From SZUA-318 sp964412015 (GTDB taxonomy: Bacteria > Gemmatimonadota > Gemmatimonadetes > Longimicrobiales > Gaopeijiaceae), in the NCBI GenBank assembly GCA_964412015.1, contig CAYPMO010000013.1, positions 1 to 64,000 of the forward strand: DNA of 64,000 bases. Reading direction: 5' to 3'. The position numbers were made by a program, and so were the translations under genes. Positions within the stretch are counted from its first letter, which is position 1. Each line of letters starts with the position of its first letter. Shown one piece after another: positions 56,162-64,000 of this stretch. The notes beneath the pieces are model-generated. The model had not been told where the DNA came from, did not search any database, and worked only from the letters and a program-made list of their open reading frames with translations.

Positions 56162-58377
56162 GGGGTGCCGCGCTCGTCGTCTCGCTCGCAGCCGTGCTCG
56201 TCGGTGCGGCGTCGCCCACTCGGGCCCAACCGACGTGCGACCCGTTCACGTCCGAGACCGCCCGCGCTCTCTACGAGACGGCGGCGGCGGGGCGCGAGCG
56301 TCTGGACGACTCGGTCATGCGCTACACGGCCCTGGTGCGCCAGCGCATGTCCGCGGGGCTCCGGATGCCCCTCAAGGACCGGACGCTGTTCCGCTCCGAG
56401 TCCGCCTCCCGCGTCCGATGGTGGCGGGACGGACGCACGCTCGTGCAGGTGCTGGCGCTCCGCGAGCAGACGCCCCTGGGCCTGGATGCCGACGCCGCCC
56501 GTCCACCCTTCTCGGACGAGCCGTTCGATCCCCTGAACGACCGTCTCGTGTTCGGGCTCGCGTCCACCCGGGACATGGAGGAGGAGGCCGACTCCGACGA
56601 CTACGGGTTCGAGCATCCGCTGGTCCGGCGCTATAGGGACCACTACCGCTTCTCGGTGGGCGACTCCCTTACGCTCTCGCTCCCGGACGGGCGGCGCATC
56701 CGGGCCGTCGAGCTCCGGGTCGTGCCGAGGGTCGCCGACCCCCATCGCATGAGCGGGTCGCTCTGGATCGAGGAGGCGACCGGTGCGCTCGTGCGGGCGG
56801 TGTACCGGCTCTCGGAGCCGGTGGACGCGTTTCGCGACACGGACCTGAGGAACGAGCAGGACGACGACCTGGAGCGGGTTCCCGCCATCCTGAAGCCCTG
56901 GACGTTCGACCTCTCTCTGGTGGCCGTGGAGTACGCGCTCTGGGACTCCCTCGTGTGGCTGCCCCGGAGCCTCCGCGCCGAGGGAACGGCCAGGGCCGGC
57001 ATTCTGAGCGCGCCGGCCGCGATGGAGCTGACGTACGAGATGGAGGACGTGGTCACCGAGGGGAGCTCGGAGCACGGCGAGGCGCCGGAAGATTCATCGA
57101 GCCGGAGCCTCGGAGACGCGGACCCGATCGGGTGGGATTCGACCGGGATCGGTTGGGTTCCCGATTCCGGATGGAGCCGTCGGCATGACGCGCGGGGCCG
57201 GCGCACGGTGCGCTATCTGGTCCCGGTCGACCGCTCGGTGCTGTCCACGAGTCCGCTTCTTCCCCCACCGATCTGGGACGACGCTCCCGGCTTCACGACC
57301 CCGGACGAGCTCGAGGCGTTCGCGCGGAGCCTGGAGGCGCTCCCGGAGCCGGAGACGCCCGCGCGCGCGCCGGCGACGTTCCGGTGGGGGTGGCAGCGTA
57401 CCGACCTGCTGAGGTACAACCGCGTCGAAGGGCTGTCGGTGGGCGCGCGCGGCCAGATCTACCCGGAAACGCCGGTGGGGCCCCTCTCGCTCACGGTCAC
57501 CGCGCGGATCGGATCGGCGGACCGGGAGCCCAACGGGCGCCTCGACGTGACCCGGGAGAACGTGCGGCGGCGGGTCACGCTGAGCGGGTACCATGAGCTC
57601 GCGGCTGTGGAAGAGGGCGCTCGACACCTCGGGCTCGGGAACTCGGTGACCGCGCTCCTCTTCGGGCGCGACGACGGGGACTACTATCTGCGTACGGGGG
57701 GCGCGCTCGAGTGGACGCCTCCGGCGTCGGAGCGCGCCACGTTCCGCGTGCGGGCACGGGCCGAACGCCACGACGCCGTACCCGCATCCGCGGATTTCGC
57801 GCTCCGCCACCTGGGCGACGAGGACTGGCGCTTCCGGCCGAACCTCCAGGCCGACGTGGGGTGGGACGTGGGCGGTGACGTGACGCTCGCTCCCTGGTGG
57901 GGGAGCGACCCCAGGGAAACGCAGGGAGGCCTCGAGCTCGTGGCCCAGGCGGGCGTGGGCACGTGGTCGTATCGCAGGGCATCCCTGGTGGGCCGGCTGG
58001 CCCTGCCGCTGCCTGCGGGCTTCAGGGTGGCGCTCGAGTCGGGGGGCGGCACGAGCTGGGGCGAGCCCCCCGCGCAGCGGCGATTCCTGATCGGCGGCGC
58101 CGCGACGCTCCGTGGGTACGAGCCCGGAACGCTCGGGGGCCGATCGTACGTGCGCACCCGGGGGGAGGTGGCGCGGCAGTTCGCGTTCGGAGCCGTCAGC
58201 TTCTTCTCCGGCGCCGCCTGGGCCGGGGAGCGCCACGAATTCGACACCGGCGACGCGCTCTGGTCCGCCGGTGCCGGCCTTTCGCTGGTGGACGGGCTCA
58301 TCCGCGTGGATGCGGCCTGGGGCCTGCGGGAGCCGCGGGACTTCCGCCTGGAGCTGTACCTCGACGGGGTGCTGTAG
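56158..58377 (+). CDS. Outer-membrane protein with BamA/Omp85-like C-terminus
   Basis: A 739-residue exported protein. GTG start overlapping the previous stop; the first 22 codons form a signal peptide (AALVVSLAAVLVGAA, ending RAQP). The N-terminal half (about 35-400) is an unknown beta-rich domain. The C-terminal half (about 420-739) is a run of short amphipathic strands, and RRFLIGGAATLRGYEPGTLGG contains the RGY element typical of Omp85 surface-antigen barrels, near the C-terminus (about 640-663). No POTRA repeats are visible. It is probably an outer-membrane barrel assembling or exporting something with the upstream three-repeat protein. Confidence 0.78.
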   Translation: MRGAALVVSLAAVLVGAASPTRAQPTCDPFTSETARALYETAAAGRERLDDSVMRYTALVRQRMSAGLRMPLKDRTLFRSESASRVRWWRDGRTLVQVLALREQTPLGLDADAARPPFSDEPFDPLNDRLVFGLASTRDMEEEADSDDYGFEHPLVRRYRDHYRFSVGDSLTLSLPDGRRIRAVELRVVPRVADPHRMSGSLWIEEATGALVRAVYRLSEPVDAFRDTDLRNEQDDDLERVPAILKPWTFDLSLVAVEYALWDSLVWLPRSLRAEGTARAGILSAPAAMELTYEMEDVVTEGSSEHGEAPEDSSSRSLGDADPIGWDSTGIGWVPDSGWSRRHDARGRRTVRYLVPVDRSVLSTSPLLPPPIWDDAPGFTTPDELEAFARSLEALPEPETPARAPATFRWGWQRTDLLRYNRVEGLSVGARGQIYPETPVGPLSLTVTARIGSADREPNGRLDVTRENVRRRVTLSGYHELAAVEEGARHLGLGNSVTALLFGRDDGDYYLRTGGALEWTPPASERATFRVRARAERHDAVPASADFALRHLGDEDWRFRPNLQADVGWDVGGDVTLAPWWGSDPRETQGGLELVAQAGVGTWSYRRASLVGRLALPLPAGFRVALESGGGTSWGEPPAQRRFLIGGAATLRGYEPGTLGGRSYVRTRGEVARQFAFGAVSFFSGAAWAGERHEFDTGDALWSAGAGLSLVDGLIRVDAAWGLREPRDFRLELYLDGVL

Positions 58378-58489
58378 CGGCGCGTCGCCGGAATTGGGGG
58401 CCGAGCCCGACTGGACGGCTCCTCCCGGGCGCGGCACAATAGCGGAGCGCCTCTCGAAGGGCGCACCCGCTTCAGCGACCGAGGTCCCC

Positions 58490-61084
58490 ATGCCGTCCCG
58501 CACGCGCCTCCGTTCACCGCTGGTCGCCCTCGTCTTCTTCGCCGCCGCGTGCGAGGGGCCGACGCCCCCGCCCGTGGAGCTCGGCGTCCCGTGGGCGCTG
58601 GCGGAGCACCGCGCCCGGACGATCTCGGGGCTGTCCTACGACTACGATCTCCGGGTGCCGTCCTCGACGGAGGAGCCCGTCGAGGGCAGGGTGCTCCTTG
58701 CGTTCGAGTGGAACGATCCGGACGCCTTCGATCTGATCATGGACTTCGTGAGCCCCTCCGAGCGGATCCGGAGCGTGCGCGTGAACGGCGCCGATGTGTC
58801 CTGGACGTCCATGGAGGACCATGTGATGGTGCCCGCGAGCGAACTCGCGCCGGGGCACAACGAGCTCGAGGTGGAGTTCGTGGCTGGCGACGAGGCCCTC
58901 AACCGGAACGAGGAGTTCCTCTACTCGCTCTTCGTTCCGGACCGCGCGCACTTCAGCCTGCCCGTCTTCGACCAGCCGGACCTCAAGGCGTCGGTGGCGT
59001 GGACGCTCCACGTTCCCGGGTCGTGGGAGGCGGTCACGAACGGCCGGCCCATCGAGGCCCAAGAGTCCCCCGATGGCCGGACCCTCGCGTTCGCGGCCTC
59101 CCGGCCCATCCCCACGTACCTGTTCGCGTTCGCGACCGGGCTGTTCTCGGTGGAGGAGGCGGTCGTAGACGGCCGCGCCATGCGGATGTTCCATCGTGAG
59201 ACCGATGCGCGGAAGATCGCGCGCAACCGCGACGCGATCTTCGAGCTGCACGGCCGCGCCCTGGCCTGGCTCGAGGACTACACGGGCATCGCGTACCCCT
59301 TCGACACGTTCGACTTCGCGCTGATCCCGTCGTTCCAGTACGGCGGAATGGAGCATCCCGGCGCGATCTACTACAACGCGTCGGGGCTCCTGCTGGACGA
59401 GAGCGCGACACAGAGCGAGATCCTCGGGCGCGCCAGCGTCATCGCGCACGAGACGTCGCACATGTGGTTCGGCGACCTCGTGACGATGAGGTGGTTCGAC
59501 GACGTCTGGACCAAGGAGGTCTTCGCGAACTTCATGGCCGCGAAGATCGTCCATCCCTCGTTCCCCGAGGTGGACCATGACCTGCGCTTCCTGACCGCGC
59601 ACCATCCGGCCGCCTACGGGGTGGACCGCACGCCGGGGGCCAACCCCATCCGCCAGCCGCTCGAGAACCTGCGCGAGGCCGGGACGCTCTACGGCGCGAT
59701 CATCTACCAGAAAGCGCCGATCGTGATGACGCACCTGGAGGCGCGGGTGGGGGAGGACGCGCTCCGGGACGGGCTGCGCGAGTACCTCGCTACCCACGCT
59801 TACGGGAACGCCACCTGGCCGGACCTGATCGCGATCCTCGATCGTGCTTCGCCCGAGGATCTCGCCGCGTGGAGTCGCGTGTGGGTGGAGGAGCCGGGGC
59901 GGCCGCGCGTGACCGTGAGGCGCGAGCGGGGCGATGTCGTGCTGGTCCAGGACGACCCTTCCGGGGCGGGAAAGGTGTGGCCGCAGACGCTCCACGTGCG
60001 GCTGGGCCGGGACCAGGGAGACACGCTCGTCACCGTCGAGCTGGAAGCGGAAGCGGTGCGCATCCCCGGCGCGGGCGACGGGAGCCTGCGCTGGGTGCTC
60101 CCCAACGGGTCGGGCGTGGAATACGGGCTGTTCCTCCTGGACAGCCAGAGCGTCGCGTGGCTCACGGACAGCCTTCCGGCTCTCGCGCCGGCGCTGACGC
60201 GCGGCACGGCATGGGTCACGCTGTGGGACCTGGTATGGGAGCGGCGCGTCACGCCCGACGGGTTTCTCGACCTGGCGCTCCGCGCGCTCCCGCGGGAGAC
60301 CGATGAGCTGAACCTCGGCCGCGTGCTCGCGTACGTGACATCCGCCTACTGGAGCCTGCTCGATTCCGGAGCGCGCGCGGCCCGGGCACCGGAGGTGGAG
60401 GCGGTCCTCTGGGCCGGCGTCACCGGCTCGCGTCCCGTGACGGCGCGCTCAGCGTTCCTCGGCGCTTGGCGTTCCGCCGCGATCACGCCCGACGCGGTGG
60501 CGCGTATGGAGCGATTGTGGCGGGGCGCGGAGCGGCTCCCGGGCCTGCCCCTCTCGGAGAGCGACCAGACCGCGCTTGCCACGGCCCTGGCCGTTCGGGA
60601 GGTGGGCGGGTGGGCGGCGATCCTGGACGAGCAGGAGGCACGCATCACGAACCCCGATCGGAAGGCGCGCTTCCGGTTCGTGCGCCCGTCGCTCGACGCC
60701 GACCCCGCGGTGCGCACGGCGTTCTTCGAGTCGCTCCGCGACCCCGCGAACCGCGAGCGTGAGCCATGGGTGCTCTCCGGCCTGCAGAACCTGCACCATC
60801 CGCTCCGGGCGGCGAGCGCGCTCGGTACGATCCGCCCGGCGCTGGAGATGCTGGAGGAGATCCAGCGGACCGGGGACATCTTCTTTCCGGGCCGCTGGCT
60901 CGACGCCACGCTCGGCGGGCACAACGAAGTCGAGGCCGCCGAGGAAGTGCGGCGGTTCCTGGAGGAGCGTCCCGACCTGCCGCTCCGCCTCCGGGGAAAG
61001 GTGCTTCAGTCCGCCGACGGCGCCTGGCGCGCGGCCGCCATCGTGCATGGGTATGGACGTCGTGGCGGAACTGCGGGTCGGTGA
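58490..61084 (+). CDS. M1-family metalloaminopeptidase lipoprotein
   Basis: An 864-residue zinc aminopeptidase of the gluzincin M1 family. It starts with a lipoprotein-like signal ending FFAAACEG. The zinc site is HETSH at 320-324 with the third ligand Glu at 343 (WTKEVFANF). The exopeptidase motif, usually GAMEN, is YGGMEH here (G285-H289), a variant in the position that holds the substrate N-terminus. The C-terminal half is a long helical ERAP-like domain. It probably trims peptides in the periplasm or on the surface. The start gives the signal peptide; a much longer frame upstream is only a shadow of the barrel gene. Confidence 0.9.
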   Translation: MPSRTRLRSPLVALVFFAAACEGPTPPPVELGVPWALAEHRARTISGLSYDYDLRVPSSTEEPVEGRVLLAFEWNDPDAFDLIMDFVSPSERIRSVRVNGADVSWTSMEDHVMVPASELAPGHNELEVEFVAGDEALNRNEEFLYSLFVPDRAHFSLPVFDQPDLKASVAWTLHVPGSWEAVTNGRPIEAQESPDGRTLAFAASRPIPTYLFAFATGLFSVEEAVVDGRAMRMFHRETDARKIARNRDAIFELHGRALAWLEDYTGIAYPFDTFDFALIPSFQYGGMEHPGAIYYNASGLLLDESATQSEILGRASVIAHETSHMWFGDLVTMRWFDDVWTKEVFANFMAAKIVHPSFPEVDHDLRFLTAHHPAAYGVDRTPGANPIRQPLENLREAGTLYGAIIYQKAPIVMTHLEARVGEDALRDGLREYLATHAYGNATWPDLIAILDRASPEDLAAWSRVWVEEPGRPRVTVRRERGDVVLVQDDPSGAGKVWPQTLHVRLGRDQGDTLVTVELEAEAVRIPGAGDGSLRWVLPNGSGVEYGLFLLDSQSVAWLTDSLPALAPALTRGTAWVTLWDLVWERRVTPDGFLDLALRALPRETDELNLGRVLAYVTSAYWSLLDSGARAARAPEVEAVLWAGVTGSRPVTARSAFLGAWRSAAITPDAVARMERLWRGAERLPGLPLSESDQTALATALAVREVGGWAAILDEQEARITNPDRKARFRFVRPSLDADPAVRTAFFESLRDPANREREPWVLSGLQNLHHPLRAASALGTIRPALEMLEEIQRTGDIFFPGRWLDATLGGHNEVEAAEEVRRFLEERPDLPLRLRGKVLQSADGAWRAAAIVHGYGRRGGTAGR

Positions 61085-61105
61085 CCGCAATCGTGTAGGC
61101 GAAGG

Positions 61106-62017
61106 TTGAGCGCGAAAGCTGACGGGCCGGAGATTCCCTGGCCGGGGATCGTAACGCCGCTGTCGTTCGTTCCGCCCGGCATGCAGTCCATGGCATTCAG
61201 CGCGTTCTTCTTCTCGCTGATGGGCGCCATGGTCAAGCTGGCCGGCACGTCGGTGCCGTTGTTCGAGGTCGTGTTGGCCCGCTCGCTCGTGGTCCTGGTG
61301 CTCTCGGGGGCCGCGCTGCTCCGGGACGGCACGGGCTTCCGCGGAGACGAGCCGCACCTCATGCTGCTGCGCAGCCTGTTCGGGTTCGGCGCGCTGTCGT
61401 GCTACTACTTCGCGGTCATCCATCTCCCGCTCGCCGACGCCACGGTCATCCACTTCACCAACCCGGTGTTCACGGCGCTCATCGCGTCGCTCTGGCTCCG
61501 GGAGCACATGGGAGCCCGCGAGGTCCTGCTCGTGCTGGCCAGCCTGGGCGGCGTCGTGGTGGTGGCGCGTCCCGGGTTCCTGTTCGGAGGCGGCGGCCTG
61601 CCCGCCCTTCCCGTACTCGTAGGACTGTGCGGCGCGCTCTTCTCCGCCAGCGCGGCCGTCGCCGTCCGCCGGCTGCGCAACGAGCCTCCGATGCTCGTGG
61701 TCTTCTCGTTCGCGCTGGTCTCCACCGTGGTCTCCCTTCCCGTGGCGGCGGCGGGCTTCGAGTGGCCTTCGCCGTTCGTGCTTCTGGTCCTTCTCGGGGT
61801 GGGCGTGGCTACCCACTTCGGCCAGGTGTTCTCCACGTGGGGCCTCCGGCTCGAGCGCGCAGGCCGCGCTTCGACCGTCGGCTATCTCCAGATCGTCTTC
61901 GCCGCCGCGTGGGGCTGGCTCCTTTTTTCCGACGCGCCCGACGCATGGACGGGATTGGGGGCCGCGGTCATCGTGGGATGCACGCTGGTGTTGCTTCGGC
62001 TGCATCCCGTCCGCTGA
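61106..62017 (+). CDS. EamA/DMT-family transporter
   Basis: A 303-residue protein with about ten hydrophobic segments in two EamA repeats (SAFFFSLMGAMVKLAG, then YYFAVIHLPLADATVIHFTNPVFTALIASLWLRE, and a second half ending STVGYLQIVFAAAWGWLLFSD). The charged LREH loops and PVF motif are typical of the RhaT/DMT family of exporters of metabolites or drugs. Start given as TTG 61106; no ribosome-binding site is obvious, and the ATG of MQSMAF (26 codons in) is a good alternative just before the first helix. A strong hairpin follows the stop. Confidence 0.87.
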   Translation: MSAKADGPEIPWPGIVTPLSFVPPGMQSMAFSAFFFSLMGAMVKLAGTSVPLFEVVLARSLVVLVLSGAALLRDGTGFRGDEPHLMLLRSLFGFGALSCYYFAVIHLPLADATVIHFTNPVFTALIASLWLREHMGAREVLLVLASLGGVVVVARPGFLFGGGGLPALPVLVGLCGALFSASAAVAVRRLRNEPPMLVVFSFALVSTVVSLPVAAAGFEWPSPFVLLVLLGVGVATHFGQVFSTWGLRLERAGRASTVGYLQIVFAAAWGWLLFSDAPDAWTGLGAAVIVGCTLVLLRLHPVR

Positions 62018-62023
62018 CGCATC

Positions 62024-62041
62024 CCGGGGCCGGCGCCCCGG
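62024..62041 (+). terminator. GC-rich hairpin, candidate terminator
   Basis: CCGGGGC (62024-62030) pairs perfectly with GCCCCGG (62035-62041) around the loop CGGC, starting seven bases after the DMT transporter stop. There is no T-tract, so it may pause rather than terminate. It sits in the 221-base gap before the second efflux operon, which otherwise shows nothing clear. Confidence 0.4.
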
Positions 62042-62238
62042 CGCGGGCAGGCGGCGGGAAGGAGCGGAGGATACAGTCGCGCCACGCCCTCTGAGCTCCT
62101 CCAGCGGCATTTCCTGTCATCCGGGATGCCGGTATGCGCCTTCGGTCATCGAACGGCGTTCCCGGGCGTAATTCCAGCCGGGCCGACCGGACGTCGGGTC
62201 CGAGTCACGGCGTCATGGGATGAAGGACGAGGAGGAGA

Positions 62239-63747
62239 ATGACCAACCGAGTGGTTCACGTCCGGCCGCGCCGGGCTGCACGGGATACCGTAGCCCTCGC
62301 GGCCGTGGTAGCGACGCTCGTGCTGAGTGATATCCGGGCGCTGGCGGCGCAGGACGCGACGCCGCTTTCGCTCGATCAGGTCGTGCGGACGGCCCTGCGG
62401 CGGAACCGCGACGTGCGCGCGGCCCGACACGCGCTCGAGGAGGCCAACGAACGGGTTTCCGAGGCGTGGTCGGGCGTCTACCCGTCCGTGGACTTCAACG
62501 CCTCCTACACGCGTAACGTCTCCCCGACGGTCAACTTCCTTCCCGCGGTGATCTTCGATCCGAGCGCGGGGCCCGACGACTACATCGCCGTTCAGTTCGG
62601 CGCCGACAACCAATGGCAGTCCACGGTCAGCCTGGAGCAGCCGATCTTCTCGGCGGCCGCGTTCATCGGAGTGGGTGCCGCGGGTCGCTTCCGCAACCTC
62701 CAGCAGGAGGTCGTGCGCGGGCTGAACCAGTCCGTCGTCACCCGGGTGCGGGGCGCCTACTACCAGCTCCTGCTTCAGCAGGAGCAGATGCGGCTCATCA
62801 CGAAGTCCGTGGAGCGGGTGCGCGCGTCGCTCGCCGAGACGTGCTCGCTCAACGAAGCGGGGCTGGCGTCGGACTACGACGTGCTGCGCCTGGAGGTCGA
62901 GCTCGCGAACCTGGAACCCAATCTCCGCCGGGCCGAGAACGCGGTGCGGCAGGCCCAGCGCCAGCTCGCCCTCGAACTCGACCTGGCACCGGAGGACCCA
63001 ATCTCGGTCCGGGGATCGCTGGCGACGATGGACCTGGACGACTTCGGCGCCAACGACGACGCGAACCGTGAGGTGCTCGCATTCTCCGGGTTCCGCGGCG
63101 AGGGAATGGAGGTGGTGGACGAAGCGATCCGGATGGCGCAGGAGCTCCGCTCCGACATCCGCCAACTCGTGTTGACCGAGTCGCTACGCAAGACCGAGAT
63201 GCGCCTCGAGCAGATCGAGTACCTCCCGGAGGTCACGTTCTTCGGGAACTACATCATCAGCGCGCAGGACAACGGTGGGCCCGACTTCTTCGCGAAGGGC
63301 GACGGGCAGCGGGCGTACGGGCGGAACATCGGTGTGCGGGTGAGCCTGCCCGTCTTCGCCGGCTTCCGTCGCGACGCGCGCGTCGACCAGAAACGCGCGG
63401 CGCTGCGTCAGGCGGAAACCCAGACCCGCCTCGTCGAAGACCAGGCCCGCGTGCAGGTCCGGAACCTCGTCGAGCAGGCCGACGAGGCGCTGCTACGCGC
63501 CAGGGGCCAGAAGCTCGCAGTCCGGCAGGCGCAGCGGGGATTCGAGATCGCGAGCGCCCAGTACGGCGAAGGGCTCGGCAGCCAGCTGGAGCTCACCGAC
63601 GCCGAGGTGGCGCTCCGCCAGAGTGAGTTCAACTACGCGCAGGCGGTCTTCGACTTCCTGATCACGCGTGCCCAGCTCGACCAGGCCACGGGGAGCGTTC
63701 CGCTGGTGGACGTGGACCCCATGGCCGAAGAGGGCTTCCAGGACTGA
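62239..63747 (+). CDS. TolC-family outer-membrane efflux protein (second operon)
   Basis: A 502-residue TolC-like channel with a signal peptide ending near ALAAQD. Two internal repeats: LSLDQVVRTALRRNRDVRAARHALEEANERVSEAWSGVYPSVDF and VRVSLPVFAGFRRDARVDQKRAALRQAE. Long coiled helices follow each. ATG preceded by GGAGGAG. It is a different lineage from the first TolC at 22816. The following adaptor makes it the first gene of a second efflux operon running out of the window. Confidence 0.92.
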   Translation: MTNRVVHVRPRRAARDTVALAAVVATLVLSDIRALAAQDATPLSLDQVVRTALRRNRDVRAARHALEEANERVSEAWSGVYPSVDFNASYTRNVSPTVNFLPAVIFDPSAGPDDYIAVQFGADNQWQSTVSLEQPIFSAAAFIGVGAAGRFRNLQQEVVRGLNQSVVTRVRGAYYQLLLQQEQMRLITKSVERVRASLAETCSLNEAGLASDYDVLRLEVELANLEPNLRRAENAVRQAQRQLALELDLAPEDPISVRGSLATMDLDDFGANDDANREVLAFSGFRGEGMEVVDEAIRMAQELRSDIRQLVLTESLRKTEMRLEQIEYLPEVTFFGNYIISAQDNGGPDFFAKGDGQRAYGRNIGVRVSLPVFAGFRRDARVDQKRAALRQAETQTRLVEDQARVQVRNLVEQADEALLRARGQKLAVRQAQRGFEIASAQYGEGLGSQLELTDAEVALRQSEFNYAQAVFDFLITRAQLDQATGSVPLVDVDPMAEEGFQD

Positions 63748-63757
63748 GAGGAACACA

Positions 63758-64000
63758 GTGGAGCGGATGACGGTGAACGTTCGGTGGATCCATGGGTCGT
63801 TGGCCTTGGCGGTCGGAATCGCGCTTGCCGGCTGTGGTGGGGCCGAGGCGGGGGCGGAGGGCCCGAGCCCGGAGGAGGCTGTCCGGGTCGTGAACGTGGA
63901 GGTCCGTGAGATCGCCACGGGGTCCTTCGCGGACCGGATCAACCTCACGGGCGTGGTGCTGGCGAACCGTGACGTCCGGGTCGCGGCGGAGGAGAGTGGG
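63758..64000 (+). CDS. Efflux periplasmic adaptor lipoprotein (partial, 5' end)
   Basis: The first 81 codons of an HlyD/AcrA-family adaptor, cut by the window edge. GTG start with GAGAGGA six bases upstream and ten bases after the TolC stop. The N-terminus has a lipobox (LAGC near residue 26) and then an acidic stretch before VNVEVREIATGSFADRINLTGVVLANRDVRVAAEE, the family's lipoyl entry. Downstream RND genes would be expected beyond the window. Confidence 0.85.
   Translation, partial: MERMTVNVRWIHGSLALAVGIALAGCGGAEAGAEGPSPEEAVRVVNVEVREIATGSFADRINLTGVVLANRDVRVAAEESG

Noticed and set aside
1..64000. Mobile elements, CRISPR arrays, phage or integrons
   Set aside because: No transposase, integrase, recombinase or regular short repeat array was seen on either strand.

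Overview
The window looks like chromosomal DNA from a high-GC, double-membrane bacterium. Outer-membrane features include three TolC-type or BamA-like proteins, two efflux operons and several lipoproteins. SCO/PCu(A)C copper-delivery proteins and a c-type cytochrome suggest aerobic respiration. Genes are tightly packed, often with ATGA, GTGA or TTGA stop/start overlaps, and GTG and TTG starts are common. Gemmatimonadota or a related soil/marine lineage fits best (GlnRS with a YqeY tail, MEP-pathway ispG, promoters of the form TTGACn-N17/18-TAnnTT), but this assignment is inference from style and gene content, with no 16S gene to confirm it. I see no integrase, insertion sequence, CRISPR array or phage gene.

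Layout. 1-6786: the end of a gene, a TerB-like protein, a secreted serine hydrolase, an OLD/TOPRIM ATPase, a glycosyltransferase and ispG. 7106-19828: eight consecutive co-directional genes behind one candidate promoter, encoding a Ser/Thr kinase with TPRs, a PP2C phosphatase, a GrpE-like factor, an Hsp70 carrying three zinc ribbons, a giant J-like/TPR/membrane protein ending in a YidC-like domain, a zinc-ribbon/TM/OmpA-like protein, a two-AAA+ Clp unfoldase fused to a class III cyclase-homology domain, and a small YbjN-like protein. This is the best candidate for an undescribed system: a membrane-linked chaperone/unfoldase machine under Ser/Thr phospho-control. 19991-30702: a TPR protein, a cytochrome c and an efflux operon (adaptor, TolC, two tandem RND pumps).

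30653-41744: a thioredoxin-VKOR disulfide protein, glnS-gltX, a LexA-like repressor lacking its protease dyad, tadA, a GHL10-type lipoprotein, the pyrR-pyrB-pyrC operon and rpsT. 41818-51394: a SCO/PCu(A)C fusion, a site-2 protease with scpA-scpB-rluB and a Rossmann-fold protein, then pcm, trkH, trkA and a tRNA with anticodon CAU. 51453-64000: a GGQ release-factor-like protein, a PerM-type permease, a conserved small protein that probably starts at CTG, a YheT hydrolase, a three-repeat protein coupled to a BamA-like barrel, an M1 aminopeptidase lipoprotein, a DMT transporter, and the start of a second efflux operon cut off by the window edge.

Most genes outside the 7-20 kb block are housekeeping or envelope functions. 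Starts were chosen from Shine-Dalgarno spacing, signal peptides, family N-termini and overlaps with upstream stops. Family assignments are by reading motifs, without database searches.
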